The notes beneath the pieces were generated by a model, which did not search any database, was not told the DNA's origin, and saw only the letters and a list, made by a program, of their open reading frames with translations. A stretch of 5,406 nt of DNA from Alistipes sp. (lineage in GTDB: Bacteria > Bacteroidota > Bacteroidia > Bacteroidales > Rikenellaceae), in NCBI GenBank assembly GCA_017380275.1, contig JAFOEH010000171.1, positions 1 through 5,406 on the forward strand, read 5' to 3'. Positions 1-5,406 of the stretch are shown here, in pieces. Position numbers and translations under genes: made by a program. Position 1 is the stretch's first letter; the number at the start of each line of letters is the position of its first letter.

Positions 1-1702
1 GAGATGATACGAACCAAGCAATCAGACCACCCACTACCAGCGGAGCGTTCAGATACATCGGGATAAACATACCCAGCGAGAAAGCCAATGCGGGCACTCC
101 GATAGCCGTCAGCACCAACGCCAACGCTGCGCCCATAAAGTAGAGGATCCAAGGTGTCGAACCACCAGTCATCAGCGGCTGGATAACCGCAGCCATCGCA
201 TTTGCCTGCGGAGCCACGAGCGCATCCTCACCCGTAAAGCCGTATGTATCGTTCAGCACGATCATCACACCCGCAACGGTTGCAGCCGACACGAACGTTC
301 CGAGGAACTTCCATCCCTCCTGCTTCTTAGGAGTAGTACCCAGCCAATAGCCAATCTTCAAGTCGGTGATAAAACCTCCAGCCATCGAGAGAGCCGTGCA
401 GACAACGCCACCGATGATAAGAGCCGCAGTCATACCAGCCGCACCATTCAGGCCGATGCTCACCAATACGAGCGACGAAAGAATCAGCGTCATCAGCGTC
501 ATTCCCGATACGGGATTCGTACCCACGATAGCAATAGCGTTTGCCGCCACGGTCGTGAAGAGGAACGCAATCACAAATACGATCAGCAATGCTACAACAC
601 TCTGTACGCCATTACCTAACAATCCAAACTGGAAGAATACGAAGCAAGCAATCAGCGCCGCAATCAGTACCGACAGAATCAACTTCATCGGCAGATCGCG
701 CTGTGTACGCTCAACCTCCGTTGCTGCGCCGCCCTTCTTCGCTGTGAGCTCACCTACGGCCAGCCCTACAGCCTGACGGATAATACCTGCCTGACGGATG
801 ATTCCGATCAATCCGGCCATCGCAATACCACCGATTCCAATCGGACGACCGTAGTCGGTAAAGATTGTCTCAGGCGTGAGCGATGCCGCATCGGGAGCAA
901 TCGAGCCAATCAGCGGCACGATCAAGAACCACACGAGGCACGAACCTGCTGTGATAATTACGGCATACTTCAGTCCGATAATGTAACCCAATCCCAACAC
1001 CGCGGCACCCGTGTTGAGAGAGAATACGACCTTGAACTTGTCGGCACACATCGCACCAAACGCAGTCAGACGAGTCGAAACAACCTCGGTCCACGCGCCG
1101 AACGTGCTCACCGCAAAGTCGTACAATCCACCTATCAAACCTGCAACAGCCAGCAGCTTAGCCTGATTTCCGCCCTTTTCGCCCGATACCAATACCTCGG
1201 TTGTAGCCGTAGCCTCAGGGAAGGGGTACTTGCCGTGCATATCCTTAACGAAGTATTTGCGGAAGGGAATCAGTAGCACGATACCCAGCACTCCACCAAG
1301 CAATGATGAAAGGAAGATCTGATAGAACTGAGCATCCAAATCAAGAATGTAGAGCGCTGGCAGCGTAAAGATCGCACCCGCCACGATAACACCCGACGAT
1401 GCACCTATCGATTGAATGATAATATTCTGTCCGAGCATATTCTTCTTGCCCAGCGCCGTACCCATACCTACGGCGATAATCGCAATCGGAATAGCCGCCT
1501 CGAATACCTGACCTACCTTCAATCCGAGGAAGGCCGCCGCAGCCGAGAAAATTATTGCCATCACAATACCCATCGTAACCGAATAGGGCGTAACCTCCGC
1601 CGGAGTCGAATCGGCCGGCATCAAGGGCTTGTACTCCTCACCCGGCTTCAGTTCGCGATATGCGTTGTCGGGCAGAGCGATTTTCTGTTTCTGTTGTTCC
1701 AT
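1..1702 (-). CDS. OPT family oligopeptide transporter, partial (C-terminus beyond left edge)
   Basis: Inner-membrane transporter of the oligopeptide transporter (OPT) superfamily, which moves peptides or metal-chelate complexes, probably with protons; the substrate cannot be told from sequence. The ATG at 1702 opens a frame (MEQQKQKIALPDNAYRELKPG...) that stays open for 567 codons to the edge. A hydrophilic N-terminus of about 40 residues is followed by many hydrophobic segments, for example around residues 42-60, 70-80, 104-120, 128-147, 182-200, 233-265, 287-302, 340-362, 366-393, 403-440, 466-483 and 517-566. Recognisable family stretches are GLKVGQVFEAAIP (60-72), the acidic YPFPEATATTEVL (159-171), GTNPVSGMT (394-402), GGFITDLKIGYWLGTTPKKQ (442-461) and GMFIPMYLNAPLVVGG (544-559). 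Roughly 100 C-terminal residues are probably missing, judged from the usual family length of about 600-680. It starts 30 bases after the manC stop, so the two are probably cotranscribed. The start is supported by the A-rich leader (AAAAACGAT) just upstream. Family assignment is firm; substrate is unknown. Confidence 0.93.
   Translation of the reverse strand, partial: MEQQKQKIALPDNAYRELKPGEEYKPLMPADSTPAEVTPYSVTMGIVMAIIFSAAAAFLGLKVGQVFEAAIPIAIIAVGMGTALGKKNMLGQNIIIQSIGASSGVIVAGAIFTLPALYILDLDAQFYQIFLSSLLGGVLGIVLLIPFRKYFVKDMHGKYPFPEATATTEVLVSGEKGGNQAKLLAVAGLIGGLYDFAVSTFGAWTEVVSTRLTAFGAMCADKFKVVFSLNTGAAVLGLGYIIGLKYAVIITAGSCLVWFLIVPLIGSIAPDAASLTPETIFTDYGRPIGIGGIAMAGLIGIIRQAGIIRQAVGLAVGELTAKKGGAATEVERTQRDLPMKLILSVLIAALIACFVFFQFGLLGNGVQSVVALLIVFVIAFLFTTVAANAIAIVGTNPVSGMTLMTLILSSLVLVSIGLNGAAGMTAALIIGGVVCTALSMAGGFITDLKIGYWLGTTPKKQEGWKFLGTFVSAATVAGVMIVLNDTYGFTGEDALVAPQANAMAAVIQPLMTGGSTPWILYFMGAALALVLTAIGVPALAFSLGMFIPMYLNAPLVVGGLIAWFVSS
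770..805 (-). repeat. imperfect 18-base tandem repeat inside the OPT gene
   Basis: Two adjacent 18-base units (788-805 and 770-787, read on the minus strand) encode G-I-I-R-Q-A twice in a row, at residues 300-311 of the OPT transporter. The units differ at four or so positions, mostly third codon bases, so they are not a recent exact duplication. They lie just after a hydrophobic segment, at the start of a basic cytoplasmic-type loop. Similar IIxxxxIIxxA spacing may be normal for the family, so this may be structural rather than mutational. Confidence 0.6.
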
Positions 1703-1732
1703 AATCTATCGTTTTTATTAGTTTTTTCTATG

Positions 1733-2806
1733 TTAAATATGCTCCTCGCCTTTGGCAAAACGCACATCGTCGATATACTTTCGTATGCTCTGCTCTTCGC
1801 TTCGCGGGCATATCATCAGCACATCCTCCGTATCGACCACAATGTAATCTCTCAAACCATTGATAACGGCCACCTTTCCCTTTGGCACCGAAACCAACGA
1901 ATTACGCGTATCGTATGTAAAACACCCCTCGTGTGAGAGCGCATTTGCGTAACGATCCTTGCGCGAGAGCTGATGCACCGATCCCCACGTTCCCACGTCG
2001 CTCCAGCCGAAGTCACTGTTGTGAACATATACGTTGTCGGCCTTCTCCATAATTCCGTAATCTATCGAGATTGATTTACACTCCGTATAGACCTGCTCGA
2101 TGGCGGCTGCCTCCTGCTCTGTTCCGATCTTCTCCTCGATTGCCGCGAATAGCGCATAATGTTCTGGCAGATGCTTCTCAAATGCCTTGATAATGCTGTC
2201 GGCACGCCAGATAAATATTCCTGCGTTCCACACAAACTCTCCGCACTCTATAAATGTCTGCGCCACCTCCAGACTTGGTTTCTCGGTAAAGCACTTCACC
2301 TTCGAAATCGAATCTTCGCTCGATTTTTGAATGTAACCATATCCCGTATCAGGTCGGCTGGGCTTGATACCGACGGCAAGCAGTTTGTTATTGTTGGCTG
2401 TAAATTCAGCGCACTCCTCCACGACGGCGTGGAAATTCACCTCGTTGAGTATCAAGTGATCCGATGGGGTGATAATCATCTGCGCATCGGGATTCTTCTT
2501 TTTGAGGACATATGCCGCATAAGCAATGCAGGGCGCCGTGTTGCGTCCAATCGGCTCGCATAGTATCTGCTCGGGCTTAAGTTCGGGAATATGCTCCAGC
2601 ACCTGATCACGGTATGCACTATTTGTTACAACAAGAAAGTTCTCGGGCTGTATGATCGGCAGAAATCTCTCGTAGGTCGAACGTATGAACGACCGTCCCG
2701 TCGAAAGGATGTCGAGGAACTGCTTTGGCTTTGATTTTCTACTTTTAGGCCAAAAGCGTGTACCTACTCCGCCCGCCATTATCACGCAATATCTGTTATT
2801 ATTCAT
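1733..2806 (-). CDS. manC: mannose-1-phosphate guanylyltransferase (GDP-mannose pyrophosphorylase), monofunctional
   Basis: Cytoplasmic nucleotidyltransferase joining GTP and mannose-1-phosphate to give GDP-mannose and pyrophosphate; GDP-mannose feeds mannosylation and GDP-fucose synthesis for surface glycans. With the start at 2806 the protein is 357 residues. It shows the signature GGVGTRFWPKSR (12-23) with PKQF (27-30), then EPIGRNTAP (84-92), PSDH (114-117), TGYGYI (154-159), TEKP (174-177), WNAGIF (193-198), SIDYGIMEK (247-255) and GWSDVGTW (267-274), in the family order. The C-terminal phosphomannose isomerase cupin domain of the roughly 470-residue bifunctional enzymes is absent, and the protein ends in the short left-handed beta-helix-type region. 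An in-frame ATG at 2842 would add 12 residues (MYNILNIFLPKT), but it lies in the predicted -7 promoter box and would precede the expected transcript start, so 2806 is preferred. It is the first gene of a probable manC-OPT operon and diverges from pssA. Confidence 0.95.
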   Translation of the reverse strand: MNNNRYCVIMAGGVGTRFWPKSRKSKPKQFLDILSTGRSFIRSTYERFLPIIQPENFLVVTNSAYRDQVLEHIPELKPEQILCEPIGRNTAPCIAYAAYVLKKKNPDAQMIITPSDHLILNEVNFHAVVEECAEFTANNNKLLAVGIKPSRPDTGYGYIQKSSEDSISKVKCFTEKPSLEVAQTFIECGEFVWNAGIFIWRADSIIKAFEKHLPEHYALFAAIEEKIGTEQEAAAIEQVYTECKSISIDYGIMEKADNVYVHNSDFGWSDVGTWGSVHQLSRKDRYANALSHEGCFTYDTRNSLVSVPKGKVAVINGLRDYIVVDTEDVLMICPRSEEQSIRKYIDDVRFAKGEEHI

Positions 2807-2839
2807 AGTTTTAGGTAAGAAGATATTTAATATATTATA

Positions 2840-2847
2840 CAAAGATA
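2840..2847 (-). promoter_or_regulatory. predicted Bacteroidota -7 promoter box for manC-OPT
   Basis: Read on the minus strand this is TATCTTTG, an exact match to the Bacteroidota primary sigma factor -7 consensus TAnnTTTG. Transcription would begin near 2835-2836, giving a leader of about 30 bases to the manC ATG at 2806. No clear TTTG-like -33 element is seen at the usual 19-21 base spacing (about 2867-2872), so the upstream half is weak. The location in the only sizeable non-coding gap supports the call. Confidence 0.65.
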
Positions 2848-2858
2848 AAAATTTTTCG

Positions 2859-2866
2859 TAACTTTG
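2859..2866 (+). promoter_or_regulatory. predicted Bacteroidota -7 promoter box for pssA-porin
   Basis: TAACTTTG matches the TAnnTTTG -7 consensus exactly. The predicted transcript start is near 2870-2871, giving a leader of about 28 bases to the pssA ATG at 2899. The expected -33 position (about 2834-2839) is AT-rich but has no good TTTG, and it overlaps the -7 box and start site of the opposite promoter. The leader carries an A-rich tract (AATTAAGAAAAAG) just before the ATG, typical of Bacteroidota translation starts. Confidence 0.7.
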
Positions 2867-2898
2867 CCGATTGTTAAGGCGTTTTAATTAAGAAAAAG

Positions 2899-3615
2899 AT
2901 GAAGATTCGACTCTTTACTATACCAAATATGCTCACGCTCGGTAATCTGGTGTGCGGCTCGGCGGCTACCGTAGCTCTTATGGTACACTCCAATTTCGAG
3001 CTTGCCTTCTGGCTTGTTGTCATCTCGGCGCTGTTCGACTTCCTCGATGGCTTTGCCGCCCGATTGCTCCACTCTTCGTCGGCTATCGGTGTCGAGCTCG
3101 ACTCTCTGGCCGATATGGTGTCGTTCGGTTTGGTCCCCTCGGTGGCTATGTTCACGCTCTACGGCCTGCTGCCCCAGCTCAGCGCAATGCCTGCCGATAT
3201 AGCTTCGTGGCTTCAGTACGCAACCTTCATTATCGTAGCCTTCTCGGCTTTGCGACTCGCCAAGTTCAATGTCGATACCACGCAGAGCACCGAGTTCTGC
3301 GGCCTTCCCACCCCTGCCAATGGCCTCTTCTGCCTCTCGCTTGCAATGTTGGCCGTCGGTGGCAATGTGGCACTTACGAAGGAGATCGTCCTTGTTATCT
3401 CGGTAGCTATGGCCTACCTTCTGATCTCTCCCATCCGTATGTTCGCCCTCAAGTTCAAGGGCTTCGGCTGGCGTGGTAACGAGATCCGTTACATCTTCAT
3501 CGCCCTTTGTGTGGTGCTGGTGGCGCTGCTCAGATTCTACTCTGTTCCCGCCATTATCCTGCTCTATATCGTGATTTCTACAATCCGTTGGGCAATAAAT
3601 TCAAGTAAAAAATAG
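2899..3615 (+). CDS. pssA: CDP-diacylglycerol--serine O-phosphatidyltransferase (phosphatidylserine synthase)
   Basis: Integral inner-membrane enzyme that transfers the phosphatidyl group from CDP-diacylglycerol to L-serine, giving phosphatidylserine, the precursor of phosphatidylethanolamine. The 238-residue protein carries the complete CDP-alcohol phosphatidyltransferase signature DxxDGxxAR(8x)GxxxDxxxD: D47, D50, G51, A54, R55, G64, D68 and D72. These aspartates bind the metal ions and drive catalysis in the family. The N-terminal IPNMLTLGNLVCG (8-20) is typical of the PssA branch. Several hydrophobic helices follow (about 12-30, 35-50, 76-95, 105-118, 138-155, 160-178, 196-212, 215-231), and the C-terminus is short and lysine-ending (SSKK). 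The length is normal for type II PssA of Bacteroidota. No phosphatidylserine decarboxylase (psd), often a neighbour of pssA, is present in the window; the gene upstream is the divergent manC. It probably leads an operon with the porin gene 22 bases downstream. Confidence 0.96.
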   Translation: MKIRLFTIPNMLTLGNLVCGSAATVALMVHSNFELAFWLVVISALFDFLDGFAARLLHSSSAIGVELDSLADMVSFGLVPSVAMFTLYGLLPQLSAMPADIASWLQYATFIIVAFSALRLAKFNVDTTQSTEFCGLPTPANGLFCLSLAMLAVGGNVALTKEIVLVISVAMAYLLISPIRMFALKFKGFGWRGNEIRYIFIALCVVLVALLRFYSVPAIILLYIVISTIRWAINSSKK

Positions 3616-3637
3616 TTTGTTTAGATATCGACAGAGA

Positions 3638-3712
3638 ATGAAAATAGGTTTGCGCATATTAACTCTTTTGGTTGTGGCGTTTCTGGCGGCACTGCCTGTT
3701 GATGCGTTTGCG
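3638..3712 (+). other. Sec signal peptide of the putative porin
   Basis: Residues 1-25 have a basic start (K2, R6), a hydrophobic core (ILTLLVVAFLAALP, 7-20) and an A-F-A ending with Q26 next, which fits signal peptidase I cleavage after A25. There is no lipobox cysteine, so this is not a lipoprotein. This fixes the start at 3638. Confidence 0.85.
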
Positions 3713-5406
3713 CAGCTCGATGCCCGCGATATTGCCCGTTCGCAGCGTGCGGGCCAGGGCAATGCTCTGGGTGGCAGTAACCCCTTCGATACTCGCCAGG
3801 AGGGAGAGGAGGGTGATGAGCAGCGCGACTCTACCCGTGTTAGGCGCGACCGCAAACCTTTGGAGTCATACTACTTCAACGACTCTATCCGCGCTCTGCC
3901 CAACTTTATGTGGACGGTCGATCGCGATATGAACGACGTGGAGATTATGCCGCTCGATACCACATTAAGCAATTGGCGAATTGATCATCCCTATCAGCTT
4001 AAAGGCGTGGGCGATATGACTCTCGGTGGCTTGGGTCAATCAACCCTGCCGTTCAACTATTTCGATCGCCCCACAAGCTCCGATTTCACATTCGCACAAT
4101 CCTACGACTCCTACACCTATCGTATGGATAACGTGCCCTTCTATAACTCGAAAACCCCCTACCTTAACTTCACCTACCTCGAGTCGGGGCAGAAGCGTTA
4201 TCGTGAGGAGCATTTCGAGGTTATAACGGCTCATAATATCTCGCCCTCTACGGGCTTTAACGTAAGCTACAAATCTCGCGGTACGCAGGGACTCTACGAT
4301 TGGCAGCGCACCTCTAATCATAACCTCTCGGTTGCCTTCTCTCATACGGGTAAGCGCTACTCTGTCCACGCCGCTTATATCAATAACCGCATCAAGCAGC
4401 GCGAGAATGGTGGCGCGGTGGGTATCTGGGCTGTTGCCGATACTACCTACGAACACCCCTCGGGTGTTCCGATGAAGCTGGCCGAGGCCGAGGCTCACAA
4501 CTCTTACCGCAACAACTCGTTCTTCGTAAAACAGGCCATCGCCATCCCCTTGCAGCCTGTTACCGATTACGATTTTTCGCTGGCCGATCTGACTGCAATC
4601 TACTTTGGCCACATTTTTGAATACAATGAGTGGAATAAACTCTACACCGACAAGTACGCCGAGTTCACCAACGATCGTGGCTCGATGGACGACAACGGCG
4701 AGTTTATCCCCACCACCGATGTATATTATAAGAATTGGTATATCTCGCCCGACGAGTCGCGTGATTCGATCCGCGAGCGAGTTATCTCCAACCGCTTCTT
4801 TGTCGAGGCGCAGCCGTGGGACCGCGATGGTGCTGTCGGCCGCTTGGGTGGAGGAGTAGGAATTGATATGTACGCCTATTCGCAGTTTGCATTCGACGAC
4901 TATGTTGGCGGCCATCAGGGTAATGTCAAGAAGACTGCCTGGTATGCCTACGGAGCCGTCAGCGGAAAGGTGAAAAGATTTGCCGATTGGGGAGCTAACG
5001 CAAAGTACTACCCATCGGGTTATAGGAGCGGAGACTTCGACCTCAATGCCCACATCGCATTGACGGCACGCCTCCGAGGACGTCCGGTTACTCTCTCGGG
5101 CCGATTCTCGCAGACGCGACGATCGCCCTCGTATTGGGAGGAGAACCTATTCTCGAACCACTATGTCTGGTTCAACTCCTTTAAGCAGGAGGATGAAACT
5201 CGTTTCGAGCTGTCGCTCGATATCCCCGACCTTGCTTTCGAGGTTGGTTTCTGGCAGGGCCTTGTCGATAACAAAATCTATTACGACGCCCAGAGTCAGG
5301 TGCGACAAAGCGGGGATGCGATCAGCCTTACGAGTTTGTATGCACGCAAGGATTTCCGCCTTGGCGGATTTCATCTCGACCACAGGGTATTGTTGCAGTG
5401 GAGCAC
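3638..5406 (+). CDS. putative porin (Bacteroidota Porin_10-type outer-membrane beta-barrel), partial (C-terminus beyond right edge)
   Basis: Predicted outer-membrane beta-barrel protein, 589 codons visible and still open at the edge. The ATG at 3638 gives a clear signal peptide: MKIGLR, a hydrophobic core (about 7-20) and AFA at 23-25 before Q26. A charged, probably periplasmic stretch follows (about 27-75, with EGEEGDEQRD and RVRRDRK). A conserved-looking segment LKGVGDMTLGGLGQSTLPFN (121-140) and a run of alternating-hydrophobicity, Tyr/Phe/Asn-rich strands come next, for example around 196-259 (ITAHNISPSTGFNVSYKSRG, LYDWQRTSNHNLSVAF, RYSVHAAYINNR, ENGG). This pattern matches what I recall of the family annotated 'putative porin' in Bacteroidota. 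Whether it forms an open channel, and for what solute, is unknown. The barrel closes beyond the window, so the C-terminal strand cannot be checked. The gene lies 22 bases after pssA with no terminator or clear promoter between, so cotranscription is likely. Alternatives such as a surface-assembly or lipid-transport barrel cannot be excluded. Confidence 0.82.
   Translation, partial: MKIGLRILTLLVVAFLAALPVDAFAQLDARDIARSQRAGQGNALGGSNPFDTRQEGEEGDEQRDSTRVRRDRKPLESYYFNDSIRALPNFMWTVDRDMNDVEIMPLDTTLSNWRIDHPYQLKGVGDMTLGGLGQSTLPFNYFDRPTSSDFTFAQSYDSYTYRMDNVPFYNSKTPYLNFTYLESGQKRYREEHFEVITAHNISPSTGFNVSYKSRGTQGLYDWQRTSNHNLSVAFSHTGKRYSVHAAYINNRIKQRENGGAVGIWAVADTTYEHPSGVPMKLAEAEAHNSYRNNSFFVKQAIAIPLQPVTDYDFSLADLTAIYFGHIFEYNEWNKLYTDKYAEFTNDRGSMDDNGEFIPTTDVYYKNWYISPDESRDSIRERVISNRFFVEAQPWDRDGAVGRLGGGVGIDMYAYSQFAFDDYVGGHQGNVKKTAWYAYGAVSGKVKRFADWGANAKYYPSGYRSGDFDLNAHIALTARLRGRPVTLSGRFSQTRRSPSYWEENLFSNHYVWFNSFKQEDETRFELSLDIPDLAFEVGFWQGLVDNKIYYDAQSQVRQSGDAISLTSLYARKDFRLGGFHLDHRVLLQWS

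Larger units (their letters stand above)
2840..2866. repeat. imperfect inverted repeat formed by two divergent -7 boxes
   Basis: CAAAGATA at 2840-2847 and TAACTTTG at 2859-2866 form an inverted repeat with 8-base arms (7 of 8 matching) and an 11-base AT-rich centre containing the palindrome AAAAATTTTT (2847-2856). The symmetry is largely explained by one promoter box on each strand. It could also serve as an operator for a dimeric regulator, but nothing in the window shows this. Confidence 0.6.

Noticed and set aside
366..776. A 136-residue open frame on the plus strand
   Set aside because: It is antisense to the OPT transporter and rich in Pro, Ala, Thr and Ile, as expected for the reverse of a hydrophobic membrane protein.
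1412..1936. A 174-residue open frame on the plus strand
   Set aside because: It runs antisense across the OPT N-terminus, the intergenic gap and the manC C-terminus, both of which are clearly recognised on the minus strand. Its composition (Arg/His/Asn-rich) looks like a shadow.
2159..2563. A 134-residue open frame on the plus strand
   Set aside because: It is antisense to the core of manC, whose catalytic motifs are intact on the minus strand; it has no independent support.
2847..2856. The AAAAATTTTT palindrome as a transcription terminator
   Set aside because: It has no GC-rich stem or loop, lies between divergent gene starts rather than after a gene, and sits in the promoter core, where an AT tract is expected.
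2952..3479. A 175-residue open frame on the plus strand, overlapping pssA in another frame
   Set aside because: pssA has the full CDP-alcohol phosphatidyltransferase signature in its own frame. The overlapping frame is rich in Arg, Leu and Cys without any motif.
3616..3637. A separate promoter for the porin in the gap after pssA
   Set aside because: TAGTTTG at the pssA stop resembles the -7 box but has only one base between TA and TTTG, and the gap is short. Cotranscription from the pssA promoter is simpler.
4040..5053. A 337-residue open frame on the minus strand, antisense to the putative porin
   Set aside because: Its codons are in exact register with the porin codons, so it is open only because the porin avoids TTA, CTA and TCA over this stretch. 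The predicted protein has no recognisable motif, and the plus frame has a signal peptide and a barrel pattern.

Overview
This is an ordinary-looking chromosomal segment from a member of the Bacteroidota, most likely Bacteroidales. The codon use (many TCG serine and GAT aspartate codons, roughly even GC) fits an Alistipes/Rikenellaceae-type gut bacterium, but that genus-level placement is inference. Phylum-level evidence is the pair of TAnnTTTG promoter elements, the A-rich ribosome-binding regions lacking strong Shine-Dalgarno sequences, and a Bacteroidota-type putative porin.

Layout. Two gene pairs diverge from one short AT-rich intergenic region (about 2807-2898). Leftward, on the minus strand, are a monofunctional mannose-1-phosphate guanylyltransferase (manC type, 1733-2806) and, 30 bases downstream, an OPT-family oligopeptide transporter that runs off the left edge (start at 1702, 567 codons visible). 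Rightward, on the plus strand, are CDP-diacylglycerol--serine O-phosphatidyltransferase (pssA, 2899-3615) and, 22 bases downstream, a secreted beta-barrel protein of the putative porin family that runs off the right edge (start at 3638, 589 codons visible). Both edge genes are complete at their N-termini and are cut only by the window. No frameshift or internal stop was seen in either.

Function. All four genes concern the cell envelope: a GDP-mannose supply for surface glycans, an inner-membrane peptide-type transporter, phosphatidylserine synthesis (the first step toward phosphatidylethanolamine), and an outer-membrane barrel. The divergent promoter region is the most distinctive non-coding element: two -7 boxes face away from each other 11 bases apart, so the two promoters interpenetrate.

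No RNA gene, insertion sequence, CRISPR array, phage gene or obvious terminator was seen. The window is densely coding with no gene-free stretch over 300 bases. I found no convincing new multi-gene system; the findings below are modest and are scored accordingly.
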